In this document: piece by piece, positions 9,470-18,469 of the stretch
Layout: every line of letters begins with the position of its first letter
Position numbering within the stretch: position 1 is the first letter of the stretch
Origin: Basidiobolus meristosporus CBS 931.73
Taxonomy: Eukaryota; Basidiobolomycota; Basidiobolomycetes; Basidiobolales; Basidiobolaceae
NCBI GenBank assembly: GCA_002104905.1
Contig: MCFE01000278.1
Coordinates: 1-64,000 of the forward strand
Direction of reading: 5' to 3'
DNA: 64,000 nt
Made by a program: the position numbers and the translations under genes
The notes under the pieces: generated by a model
Database searches by the model: none
Seen by the model: the letters and a program-made list of their open reading frames with translations, nothing else
What the model was told of the DNA's origin: nothing

Positions 9470-9959
9470 CTTTAAAGTGGCGACGAGCAGATCCTTTATA
9501 CTTCTTGTACCCCCCTCTAAGTGCACGCGCTACTGGCTGAGTGTTGATAATTTGTGGCAGTTGCTGCTGGGGCTGGTAGAGGGCTTGAACAATGACTTGC
9601 GCTTAATCGAACTAGTTCGAGTTGGGCAAGGCAATGGCTTTACTGGAAGAATGGCCATTGATACTATCCAACAAGGCTTGGGACGGTTGAAGATTGGAAA
9701 TATCCAACCCTTGCAACTTAGAGATTCCAGGCCGCTCACCCGAAGTCTCGCTTGTTTGCATCGACTCACTCATCTCAGAATCCTCCTCCTCCTCAATTGA
9801 CGGCTGGTATTCTTGACTAGAAGCCAGGGTGTCCTGATAGTAAGCTCACAGCTGTTCGACGCATAGCTCATCGGTGTAGGGTACCTGCGAGTCACCGGGT
9901 GGGGTAGCAGAAATTAGCAAGAGGAAGGAAAGCTACATGACTGGCTGGTGAAGTCCCAT
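9470..9959 (-). pseudogene. inverted pseudogene copy of gene A
   Basis: The reverse complement follows gene A from its 5' flank (GAACGAAGCCTA.TTGAGTGGGATC) to the YKRSARRHFK-type tail. The codon after the preferred start is TAG instead of CAG, and about 20 bp of the signal-peptide region are deleted. CpG is largely kept. Homology stops at about 9470, and the next 170 bp before the gene B fragment are unrelated to the normal A-B spacer. Confidence 0.78.
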
Positions 9960-10076
9960 GCAAATTTTCCCAATATGTATTACCCTCTGGATCCCACTCA
10001 ACTAGGCTTCGTTCATCGCACTAGCTTTACGTCGGCTAGATTAGTTTCATCTGGTTGCCACACCGGTTGCTACTTC

Positions 10077-10450
10077 TTAAAAAAACGACCCCCGAGCCTT
10101 ATACCTAGCTAGTGGTTCTTGTAAGTGAGACGGCGCATATACGAAATAGGAATTTGAGTTCTCCCAGGTCTTTATTCTCTTCTCAAGGCGATCCGGGGTA
10201 TCGAAAAATACATCAACCCCATTAGTTGCATAAAGAGTACGCTTTGCCACGCTACTTCTCGGTGCACCCAGGCTTTTGATAAACTCCCGGATCATCTTCA
10301 CACATTCCGCGAGCCTTACTTACTTACCAGCGGGAATGGTCTTGAGTAAAGATGAAAACACTTCACTACACGCCTTTACGTCTTTATACAGCTCCACAGA
10401 TTCGGGGGTTGCCGTAATACTGGGCTGGTTGCGGTCAAGAGGAGGCAAGC
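10077..10450 (-). pseudogene. unrecognised protein fragment, one in-frame stop
   Basis: On the minus strand one frame stays open for about 120 codons apart from TAA at 10320-10322. It reads ...SVELYKDVKACSEVF... before the stop and ...MIREFIKSLGAPRSS...VDVFFDTPDRLEKRIK... after it. The stop lies in a GTAAGTAAGTAAG run, so it could come from expansion of a TAAG unit, or the GGTAAGT could be a true 5' splice site ending an exon. The helical, charged composition looks like a real protein rather than a shadow. I do not recognise the family. Confidence 0.45.
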
Positions 10451-10708
10451 ATGGAGACAACCAACAAAAGCAATCCACCTGGAAGCTTAGTCTGTCAAGC
10501 CTGTGCGCTTAAAATGCGCTTGATTCGTATGTTATTTCAGGTACATGGACCTAGTTGTCTATTATACAGTAACCATATCGCATTCTTGGATTATGTATAT
10601 AGAATATGCTCGATCACTACTTTGAAACTGTATAATTGTTTCCATTGATCCAAGCTGAAGGCTCACTTTTATGGCATATAGATATAGATTATAGCATTAA
10701 GCCATGTC

Positions 10709-10894
10709 TTACTCCACTTGAGCTCGGAAGCCCAAAGGATCAGTGTTCACATTTTTCCAGATGGACTTCAATACATCCGCTCTTGGAGACCAAATGTCCG
10801 GCATGAGATTCTTTTCGAAGTTGTAGGAAGTTAACCAGCTGATACTGGGCTTGACCTTAGCCAGATGCTTGCTTTTTTGAGGATGGTGCTTGTT
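10709..10894 (-). CDS. possible terminal exon of an unrecognised gene
   Basis: An open frame of 61 codons ends with TAA at 10709-10711. It has aromatic-rich, protein-like content (SISWLTSYNF, MPDIWSP, LKSIWKNVNTDPLGF) and no early Met, so it would be the last exon or a fragment of a larger gene read from the right. It may belong with the fragment at 10077-10450, though order and frame do not prove it. No function is assigned. Confidence 0.38.
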   Translation of the reverse strand, partial: NKHHPQKSKHLAKVKPSISWLTSYNFEKNLMPDIWSPRADVLKSIWKNVNTDPLGFRAQVE

Positions 10895-11190
10895 TCAACC
10901 ATGATTGCAATAATTTCCGAAAATGAGTGAGACCACGTTTCAATTCAACGATTTTCAGTTTAATTTAGTCGGGCAAATCCGGAATTTTGTGTTAATATAC
11001 ATATATTATGTAAAGGGTTAAGGATCGTAAATTCAATTGCCATTTCTTCAAAATGAAAAAGCACTAATGGATACCACAAAGGCAATAGGTACAGATACTT
11101 CTAGGGTTCTCCTCTTCAAAACGCTTGCCTCGAGTGCTAACAGTATCTCAAGAATGTTCGATTGGTGACTTTTTTGCATGCTTGATGTGC

Positions 11191-11300
11191 TTTTATAATT
11201 TAAATCATAACTGGCCATTACCGATCACTTGAACACTACTGATCAACCACATCAAAATTGTACATTAACAATCAATCACTCTTGATAATAACATGGGTTG
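11191..11300 (+). repeat. fragment of the 2781-type LTR
   Basis: It shares TTTAAATC, then GATCACTTGAACACTACTGATCAA and CAATCAATCAC-type blocks with the LTR at 2781-2900, in the same orientation. Two CpG positions of the full LTR read CpA and TpG here. The promoter and poly(A) parts are missing. Confidence 0.65.
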
Positions 11301-11525
11301 ACACCAAGATTGATCCATTAACAGTGATATAGTCATGATTACCTAGAAGTACTGCCAGTTGAATATAACAATGCAGTATATTTATCCCCTCCTACACCAC
11401 AGGCTTCAGTAGAGGGCAGAGTTGTTAAACACTGAGGCTTAGTATTTTAGTATGTAGGCAAGCATACAGTACTACCACTTGCGGTTATTGTATTGACTAT
11501 TTTTCTCAGGGCAATCTTCTATGAA

Positions 11526-11891
11526 TTACATCTCTTCTACAGGGGTTGTGTATTGTGCATCCTGTGAGGGCTGCGTCAGAACGTAGGGATATGAAGAACT
11601 CTTGTCCAAGTGTTCCGCTTCCTTTTGTTTGGCAAATTTAGATGTATCGGTCCCACCCTCAGGTTCGAGACTGGGTCCTACTTGATACTTGTTGTTGAAG
11701 CCTTTATTGCTGGTGGCGTTGGCAATGTCCAGGTTGTCGTACTTCCTGGCCACAGTGATGAAAACCTGGCGCAATAATGGGGATTGGACATTCGACGTCT
11801 TAACGACGGGTAAAACTTTAGCAGGTTGGGCGGCAATGGCAACTTGATTCGCGGCAAGGCCTAGAATCATTACTACGGTGGTAAAGCACAT
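11526..11891 (-). CDS. gene B paralogue without the cysteine-rich segment
   Basis: An intact frame of 121 codons starts with ATG at 11891. A signal peptide (MCFTTVVMILGLAANQVAIA) is followed directly by the conserved KVLPVVKTSNVQSPLLRQVF block. The whole N-terminal cysteine segment of gene B has been deleted in frame, and the frame ends at TAA where gene B has CAA before QCVEDC, so both cysteine groups are gone. A TATA motif (TATATAAT, about 11930-11937) lies upstream. CpG is mostly retained. It could be a functional cysteine-free derivative or a pseudogene that happens to remain open; its frame-preserving deletion makes it more interesting than the other copies. Confidence 0.55.
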   Translation of the reverse strand: MCFTTVVMILGLAANQVAIAAQPAKVLPVVKTSNVQSPLLRQVFITVARKYDNLDIANATSNKGFNNKYQVGPSLEPEGGTDTSKFAKQKEAEHLDKSSSYPYVLTQPSQDAQYTTPVEEM

Positions 11892-11999
11892 GTTGAAGAA
11901 TAGCTGAATATCCCGGTGATTACTTGTGCTGCTATATAATATCGCTTAGCCTAGGATACAAAGTGAATGTGAAGACTACTGCAACATACAATCTTGACA

Positions 12000-12388
12000 T
12001 AATCCAGTCTTACTAATCTGTAGCACAATCGCTTATCGAGGGAACGTATCTCGATTTATTCATGTATTTAGCAACGACTTTGCAAGTGGGTTTATTTATC
12101 ATCATTCCCCCGCCAAGTGATTTCGTTTATCCGTATACGTCTACTTTCCAATGGCAGAAGTGAGTAGTTCTACCATTGTCAATTTGGGAGTACGATTCGC
12201 CATAGGGGATGGTTTGCTAGTAAAGCTCGACTTTGGTCCCTCTGATCTACACAGTAGCTGCTGATGTTGAGATATTAAGTGCGTAGTTGATCACGTCCTC
12301 GTTGAACTCTCAAATGTCGGCATGGTCTTGGAGTTTTTTAAGGTTTTCTTAGAGCTAAAGGGTTGTTTTTATGCTTGGAGACAAAGAA
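12000..12388. other. unassigned intergenic sequence
   Basis: No ORF, RNA gene or repeat could be supported. CpG content is normal for the island. Confidence 0.4.
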
Positions 12389-12488
12389 TTACCAAGGCCA
12401 CAGCTCAAACTTTGTATGACTGCAATGTATAGCGCCACCCCTAATCTTGGTTTCTTTCTCATAATTTGAGTAAGCTGCACGCTGACAC

Positions 12489-12785
12489 TTGTATCGCTGG
12501 CCACAGCTAGTTCTATGCCATGTATATAGATTATTACCACAGCACTTTTCATCAGTATCCGCATTCACATCTTTCACGCTTTTCCTAAAAATAGTTGCAG
12601 ACTTTGGCCACTTTGATGAAGATGTCATTAATTACGTTCTTGGATCCGGAGAACGTCTGGTGCGTGTATGTGGCTACTCCAATACCCAGCAGAAGTTTTC
12701 AAGCCCCTACGGAATGACACGTTGTGGTCAGGTAGATGACACTATTGGACAAGAAAATAGTGCTTTCTACATAACTACTGCCTAA
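12489..12785 (+). CDS. hypothetical small ORF or exon
   Basis: The plus-strand frame has 98 codons. Its second half (from about 12600) reads like a folded protein, with FDEDVINYVLGSG and a later CGQVDDTIGQEN block, and ends in TAA. The first half overlaps a cysteine-containing minus-strand frame (12389-12628), and only one of the two can be real. A pyrimidine-rich stretch ending AAAATAG just before the better part could be a 3' splice site, in which case the coding exon starts near 12597. No family is recognised. Confidence 0.35.
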   Translation: MYRWPQLVLCHVYRLLPQHFSSVSAFTSFTLFLKIVADFGHFDEDVINYVLGSGERLVRVCGYSNTQQKFSSPYGMTRCGQVDDTIGQENSAFYITTA

Positions 12786-13104
12786 GAAGATTGGAAAGTA
12801 GCGGTCTACTAAATGAAAGCATGCTCTGTCACGTGCGCATTTCACATAGTAAGTCATTGTAAAAAATCATACTAGTGTATATTGGTATCAATAACAAGAG
12901 AATCCCAAGAACACAATGCTCATCTTGATCTTCTGTACAAGAGTGTGGCCTTTGTTATAAGCTTTCCCAAAATCACCCTTCTCTTGACTTGTAGAAATGC
13001 TATCCATGTGGCACTTGGCCTCTTTATTTTGAGTCATTAAAATCAAGACTTCACCAGTGGGTGATTGCCACCCCCTAATTCTAAGAAAACATCTAAAAAG
13101 CTAT

Positions 13105-13190
13105 GAGTGGCAAGGTGCAGGTGTCTTGACAGGATCCTGATGGTTTGCTCCAGACTGGATCCGCCCGCAGGACCAAATTAATTTTCATAG
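13105..13190 (+). mobile_element. solo right end of a Plavaka-like element
   Basis: The sequence ACAGGATCCTGATGG...GGATCCGCCCGCAGGACC...TTTTCATAGGGG matches the right termini of the Plavaka-like elements at 21708-21775 (inverted) and 43330-43392. It stands alone in the CpG-bearing island and keeps its CpG sites (GATCCGCCCGCAGG). No transposase sequence adjoins it, so it is either a nonautonomous derivative or a truncated insertion. Confidence 0.6.
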
Positions 13191-13374
13191 GGGAAATCCA
13201 ATTACCACCACTCTGGATCCTCCTTAATTTTGCATTCATGAGATACATGAATAGCTCAGTATCCATTTGATATAATAGACTATAACACGCTAGCACAATG
13301 CCATGTTTAATTTCGGAACAGAGTATTACTTGATAATAAAAGGCATCTCTCTTCCCCTGATCATTCCGGTCGCA

Positions 13375-13638
13375 TCAGTTAGATCCAGGATCTTCAGAAG
13401 TGCTTGAGACCTTCCTGTAGAGGGCACCGGAAGCCATTTGAACTTCACTAATCGAAAACTGATGACTTACACAATGGAAAATGGCACCATGCCCAGCGGC
13501 AATAATCGCATCCATAAAGGCTGCATAGAGCGCGTCTGAGAGGGTACTGGCTGTCCATATTGCAAGCACAAGATCCGAGCATATTGATATCGTGATGGCA
13601 ATCGAAGTACTCCTGAATCCCCGATGAGCACCCCTCAA
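13375..13638 (-). pseudogene. unrecognised ORF fragment
   Basis: A minus-strand frame of about 87 codons reads LVLAIWTASTLSDALY, AAFMDAIIAAGHGAIFHC and a Ser/Glu-rich end. It lacks a good ATG and signal peptide, so it is probably a 3' exon or relic. The overlapping frame (13448-13645) is cysteine-rich and also open. Which frame is genuine cannot be decided here. It lies 360 bp upstream of the 662-codon gene on the opposite strand. Confidence 0.32.
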
Positions 13639-13650
13639 AATTCAAACTAG

Positions 13651-13947
13651 TAAGGGGGTTCCAATCGGTTATGTATTACGGTCAGATCCCAAAAAACCAA
13701 CCATAATGTGGGGTTTCAATTCAACCCTTCTATCATATTATGGCTCAGATCGAGATCTGATTGCCGCGGGGGATCATCTCTTGCTTTAGGTAGCCAAAGA
13801 CCTTCTAATAAGGAGGCTCCAATCGACTACATATTATGTGCAATACTTTATTCATAAGTGAAACAGATGATGTTACGACTCAGGTGGATAGCTGCTTGCT
13901 TGCAGCAGGGGATTATCCCTCTTTTCGATAGCCAAAGCCCCAATAAT
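13651..13947 (+). repeat. tandem duplication in the promoter of the 662-codon gene
   Basis: Two units, about 13651-13808 and 13809-13947, share AAGG.GG.TCCAATCG, TATTA.G, a GACTCAG/GCTCAGAT block, GGGGATTATC/GGGGATCATC and AGCCAAAG in the same order. The second unit ends just before the TATA box. The repeat likely doubles a set of upstream control sites; binding factors are unknown. Confidence 0.62.
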
Positions 13948-13952
13948 TGCAG

Positions 13953-13960
13953 TATAAAAG
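13953..13960 (+). promoter_or_regulatory. TATA box
   Basis: TATAAAAG lies 42 bp before the ATG at 14002, with the A-rich context ACCAAAATACTATCAGTA between them, giving a compact fungal core promoter and a short leader. Confidence 0.6.
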
Positions 13961-14001
13961 GTTACCTACTTGGATGACACTCAACCAAAATACTATCAGT
14001 A

Positions 14002-15990
14002 ATGCCTATTGGAAGCAAACACATCATAGCGCCGCAATGCGGGGATCAAGAAGATCCCGTTGTGTACGAGGTCGCTGACAACGGACTTCGAGTCGTTAGC
14101 TTCGCGAATTACATGGATGCGCTGCAATACGGAGATACAATGAAGCGTCAAACCCTTGCCTTGTACAAAAACAAGCTGGTTGGTGTGAAGTTCGGTCAGC
14201 TCAATGAGACAGGTGCATGTTCTCCGGTGCTCCATGAATATGATGGATATGGCTCTTCTGTGGACCGGATATCTGATGTTTCTCTGATCAATGGGGTCAG
14301 ACTTGAAGGAAATACTGCAGAGGGAACCCCTAGCTCCGAACTCTCCGGCGAGTTGGGCTTTAGTGAGATCAAGGTCAAATGCCAGTCTTGCGAGAGAATA
14401 CAAGAAGCCAGCTTTATCAGCAAGTGCGAAACAGCCACCGATCTCAACGAGATGTGCGCCAGGACCAACTGGGAGAATGGAAACTTGCATGTGAACCTGA
14501 AGGGATGTCCGTGCGGCAACGAGTCGGATTGGAAGCAAGTAGTTCTTTGCAGCCCAGGATTTTGGAACGTTGCTACTAGTGCGGAAAGACTTCGAGCCAA
14601 AACCAAAGGAGTCAAGAACGCCGTGAGTGCAGTGCTAGGAACGATTACCAAGCAACGCAGTATAGAGACTACATGCGACATAGATCAGATGGTAAACGAG
14701 GCAATCAGATCGCACGTCGGCTGTTGCATCACCCTTGGAGGCAGCCATGTGCCCAAACCCAAGGGCATTCACCCCACAATTACCTATCCTACCAAGCTGA
14801 GAGCAATACCATCGCATAAAGCAGCCATTCTCCGATCGATGGTCAGCAAGTACACAAAATCCGCTGTAGGGCATGAATACCTGTTTGCCAATGATAGTGC
14901 GGATCAAGGGGATCTCGCTATCAATATCAGTCTTGGCTTTGGGGCAAGCTTACGCCACAGTTGGGCAGACCCAAATGAAGTAGGATGGCTGCACTTGCTG
15001 GGAGAAGCTGCCGGCCAACTTGACACACTGATGCGGCTGCAAGATGACGATATGGAGCAGTGTGCAAAAAGCGTTGCCCTGTGGGCCAACGTCAGCATTA
15101 AAACTGGCTGTTTGGGTCCATTGGAATTACGCACACGTGTCAGGGGCTCGTTGTGCTATGATAGCTACCTGGAACGCTACCGGTTGAAGGAGCCGGAATA
15201 TGACGACACTGTGCTAACGTTGGAGGATGCAAGTGGAATCGCAGGAATGGTGGAAAATCAAGTGTTAGGGCGTTACTACGAGAGCATTCATTTGAACATG
15301 GGCGATGTATTCGAGGCCGGTCTCTGCTCTGGTTGCAGATGGGCAAGCCATGTGGTGGCGTTTGCAGCGTTGATTTATCACGATGGAGCAGATCTGATCA
15401 ACGATGTTGGGGGTAGAGAACGTCAGAATATAATCAGATTATGCGCCGACTCTAAAGCATCGACCCTACTTGGGCTTGGCGCCTATGCTGAATGGGTGCT
15501 CCGTGCTGCCCTAACGGAACAGCTGACTGATTGCTCCACTTGTGGAATACGTATCGCCGCCATCGCACGTACAGCTTACGGATGGTACTACAGTGTGGAG
15601 AGATACAGAATGTGGGAGTGTAGCAGCCAGACTGGCATTAGAACTTACACCACAGATGAAATTCAATGTGGGCTAGATATAGTCAAGGGTCTGGGCGTAC
15701 TCACTGGCTATGCTATGGAGAACGTAGCCAACCGACTAGCAAGCTTTGACCATAAGAAGTGCGCATCGAGTCACTGTTGCCAATGCGGTTTGCAATGCTC
15801 CGCTAATGTTAGCAACGACCCCTCTACAGTACTGGAGGATCTACTAGCTGGACAGGACGGGTGTTGCGTCGCATGCCACGCGCTCACCGGTGTTGTGGAA
15901 AGGGCGTCTCATGCGAATGTTGCCTACAGCACGGTAGCTTATGCAGTCGAGAATACTGGTTGTCGGGTGGAATGCGTCCGAGACAATTAG
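14002..15990 (+). CDS. large cysteine-rich protein (662 aa), possible class I terpene-synthase-like fold
   Basis: This is the only long intact single-exon gene in the window, with normal CpG, a TATA box, a duplicated upstream region and AATAAA near 16147. There is no signal peptide or membrane segment. The roughly 36 cysteines include CQSC (127-130), CPC (169-171), CSGC (442-445), CSTC (511-514), CCQCGLQC (592-599) and CCVAC (621-625), suggesting metal or Fe-S binding. I do not recognise the family.

Three motifs recall class I terpene synthases in the right order: DDDME (348-352, like DDxxD/E), NDVGGRERQ (467-475, like the NSE/DTE box) and WYYSVERY (528-535, like the WS....RY box). A YLERYR segment near 389-394 could act as the Arg sensor. 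Spacings are shorter than usual (119 and 61 residues), and the cysteine clusters are foreign to that family, so this remains a hypothesis. After the TAG the same frame stays open to 16194. Confidence 0.8.
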   Translation: MPIGSKHIIAPQCGDQEDPVVYEVADNGLRVVSFANYMDALQYGDTMKRQTLALYKNKLVGVKFGQLNETGACSPVLHEYDGYGSSVDRISDVSLINGVRLEGNTAEGTPSSELSGELGFSEIKVKCQSCERIQEASFISKCETATDLNEMCARTNWENGNLHVNLKGCPCGNESDWKQVVLCSPGFWNVATSAERLRAKTKGVKNAVSAVLGTITKQRSIETTCDIDQMVNEAIRSHVGCCITLGGSHVPKPKGIHPTITYPTKLRAIPSHKAAILRSMVSKYTKSAVGHEYLFANDSADQGDLAINISLGFGASLRHSWADPNEVGWLHLLGEAAGQLDTLMRLQDDDMEQCAKSVALWANVSIKTGCLGPLELRTRVRGSLCYDSYLERYRLKEPEYDDTVLTLEDASGIAGMVENQVLGRYYESIHLNMGDVFEAGLCSGCRWASHVVAFAALIYHDGADLINDVGGRERQNIIRLCADSKASTLLGLGAYAEWVLRAALTEQLTDCSTCGIRIAAIARTAYGWYYSVERYRMWECSSQTGIRTYTTDEIQCGLDIVKGLGVLTGYAMENVANRLASFDHKKCASSHCCQCGLQCSANVSNDPSTVLEDLLAGQDGCCVACHALTGVVERASHANVAYSTVAYAVENTGCRVECVRDN

Positions 15991-16194
15991 ATTCCGCTCG
16001 GGTATTGCGAAATGCTTATGGAAGGAAAACCAGTGATTGGGCCATTCCATCGAGATCGCGGCCTGCATAATCCACTGTATGATCCTATCCCACATGTTGT
16101 TTCATCCGAGCACCGTTTGTACGTCCATGCTTTTATCTTTAACCCAAATAAACAATGTGGAGGATCTATTGTTCCCCATCCAATGCTTATTTGA
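15991..16194 (+). other. in-frame extension after the TAG of the 662-codon gene
   Basis: The frame of the upstream gene continues for 67 codons beyond TAG. The text has protein-like content (GKPVIGPFHRDRGLHNPLYDPIPH). It could be a readthrough extension or the lost C-terminus of an ancestral longer protein cut by CAG-to-TAG. The poly(A) signal AATAAA (about 16147) falls inside it, which argues against routine translation of the whole extension. Confidence 0.35.
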
Positions 16195-16960
16195 TTAATT
16201 CCCGAACCAAATGCTCGTAATGTATGGTTGGATAATTACATCTCGATCTAGAAACACCCCTTTTCTAATTGATGATACTTTTCATTATTTAACTACAATA
16301 ATCAAGTATTCAAGCGAGCAATGAATTGCTGATTTAAGGAGCATCTGAAGCTGAATCACGATAGCACCAGGTACCCAGATGCGATTCCTTTTGTTGCTCA
16401 TTGTTTGGGATCTGGCACTAAAAGCTTGATGTGTGTACCAAGATGAATAGCATATACAGACATGGGGCCTATGGGCAAATTGTAGCGAAAACGTGGATTT
16501 GACACCTAAATACTGTATTGGACCCTAATTCTTGGTAATCCCGACTGAGAACACCGGTCAAGTAGTAGTGGTATTCAAGTTCTTGTGACCTTCCTTAACG
16601 TATTCTACTGTTACGACGTGGGTGTAGCTTAGTAGTTGATGGGGATACACAAGATTGACATTCGCATAGGAGCGGCTTGGTTAATTGCGGAATGGAGCTA
16701 ATCCAATGGTGGAGAACAATACCCCGTCAGGAAATGGGGACGATGAACCCAGTATCGATACAATCATAACCATGTTTGGCAACCCACTCATCGAGATCAC
16801 TTGGGAAATCAGAAATTACTCCATATGTTTGCCGGTGAATCAGGGAGACCAGATGATCATAGGCTAAATCGCTATAAGGTAACCCTCGAAATCATCAGCT
16901 TGGCTTTCATATTATATAGCCTGCGGTACTGCATGTTCTCCAGTGATTGCTGATGCCTAT
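16195..16960. other. unassigned intergenic sequence
   Basis: CpG-bearing sequence. A 60-codon ORF at 16685-16867 has no supporting features. No repeat or RNA gene was recognised. Confidence 0.4.
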
Positions 16961-16976
16961 TCAGCTGTTGTTAAAG

Positions 16977-17279
16977 ATGCACTTGACTATTGACACTGTG
17001 ATTCTGGGTCGTTCCTCTCTTCAAGCCATCATTGCTCATCATGCACCCGGGAATATGAGAGAGTTCACTCTCGTAGATCATCATGCGGACAACATCTAAA
17101 GGGTTGTACAGAGACGCCTAAGCAATCCCCACTGTCGAGCCGACAAACGGCCAAGCCCCGTTATTGAGACAGGGGTTACTGCTACAAGTCGTCATCATGA
17201 TGGCCGCCGCCACATGTACAAGCGGTCAGCGCACAAGTACATCAAGATCAGGCATGCTAGCGGCAACAGAAGCCGGTGA
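16977..17279 (+). pseudogene. chimeric relic: gene B-like front, gene A-like tail
   Basis: The first part aligns with gene B over its signal-peptide DNA (GTGATTCTGGGTC.TTCCTCTCTTCAAG) and the following ATGCAC.CG.GA.TATGAGAG. It is frameshifted and meets TAA near 17097. The last part (about 17185-17279) is open and reads RRHMYKRSAHKY, then a basic stretch and SGNRSR before TGA, closely like the gene A tail (YKRSARRH...SGNRH). CpG is kept. Either a recombinant of A and B or a third related gene that once had both parts; the latter would imply that A and B share ancestry. Confidence 0.62.
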
Positions 17280-17631
17280 TTGAATGTGTATTATCCTTCA
17301 AACATATTTACCATCCGAAAATACGTGGTCATCTGTGCTATTGTAGCTCCAACGAGCAGTTGTCCTCATTGCTCTACATGTTCACAGCAGCTTGCCATGC
17401 CAGCAGCTACGAGACCTTCCATTTCAAGTACAATACGGTTCGAAGCGGAGGTCGACGTCATTCCTAGGGGTACACCGAGCAGGAGGATGATATGTGCATG
17501 GCTGCATTGTATTTGGATAGCCACCGGTACATTCCTTCGGTGTTCTTGTGCTGGAAAGTGCCATTCTTCACTGCAGAAACTGGTGAAACCTGCCTGATGA
17601 TGTATTTTGGCTCAGGGAGCGTGCGGATTTG
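17276..17631 (+). pseudogene. unrecognised ORF with one in-frame TAG
   Basis: One plus-strand frame stays open across about 118 codons except for TAG at about 17465. It contains aromatic- and Cys-bearing text on both sides of the stop (CYCSSNEQLSSLLYMFTAAC before it, YIPSVFLCWKVPFFTAE after it). It begins at the stop of the chimeric relic. An overlapping +1 frame (17280-17597) is also open, which lowers certainty. No family is recognised. Confidence 0.35.
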
Positions 17632-17834
17632 GTAACTTATGAGCGCTGCAAATGAACATGATTCGCTCATGATTTCTCAACAAACCGTTTTGTTGATACC
17701 AAATTAGTGACTGCAAGTCAATGACATACAAGCATGATGAGCCTCAGGCAATAGCCGCTGACTGTCTTGTATAAGGCTCAGGAATGGCTTCGGTTGCTAG
17801 TTTAGCCAGTCCAAGATAGTAGGACTATTGTCAC

Positions 17835-18124
17835 TATCAATGCTATCTATCAATGCAGTAGTATTAGTCAGCAGATGAATCAGCATTTCCTTATCAGACA
17901 GAAATAGATATACTAAGTAGGGTCTGGTAGGGTGATGATGATGCTATCAAATAACTTATCAGCCACAGCCTACACTATGAAAGTCAACTAGTCAGTACTT
18001 GATCTGGCTAAATGCATATTAAAATCTGCTGGAACCTCAATAAAAATCAGTTCAAGCTTTAATGAATACAATACTAGCTAAACCTCTTATTCCTCTGTGA
18101 CTCTTATGCACTAAGACTTGTAAC
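17835..18124 (-). repeat. truncated family-B gypsy LTR
   Basis: It is the reverse complement of the LTRs at 53724, 58253 and 61498, ending with ACTAAGACTTGTAACA (start of those LTRs). The other end is cut at about 17835, exactly where the CpG-bearing island gives way to CpG-poor sequence. Shared text includes GTATTAGTCAGCAGATGAATCAGCA and CAGACAGAAATAG. Confidence 0.7.
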
Positions 18125-18469
18125 AAATATCTGCTGAAGAAAGGTGAGCCACCTGAATCATCAGGTAGGGAGTTAGCTTGCAAGCTCATTTACAAGCCAT
18201 CAGCAGGGCCAGGGGTGATCAAGCTGGGTGACCATTTATAATATTCAAAAATATCCTCCTTGGGTGCACAAGCATCTACTTTACTGATCAACAATCTCAT
18301 AACTTATTAATATCCCTTACTCATCCTAGTAAAGTCAATGTCTGTTTAAGTAATGCTGCTAGATTGCCATCCATTACAAACTGCATTTTCTCACAGAATT
18401 TTATATTACAACATCTTGATTAATCAGGTTACTCATGTATCCTACAGGTGTGCACTTCCCTGATAGCTC
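18125..18469. other. unassigned CpG-poor repeat sequence
   Basis: No continuous frame. Minus-strand text such as a short KMQFVMDGNLAALLKQ piece hints at a retroelement relic, but it cannot be assigned to a family. Confidence 0.3.

Noticed and set aside
13375-13645. Cysteine-rich minus-strand frame as a defensin-like or killer-toxin-like gene
   Set aside because: No ATG or signal peptide, and the overlapping frame is longer and equally open; the cysteine pattern alone is not enough.
14196-14681. Minus-strand ORFs of 161 and 180 codons inside the 662-aa gene
   Set aside because: They are shadows of a strongly coding plus-strand frame, with no start context or composition of their own.
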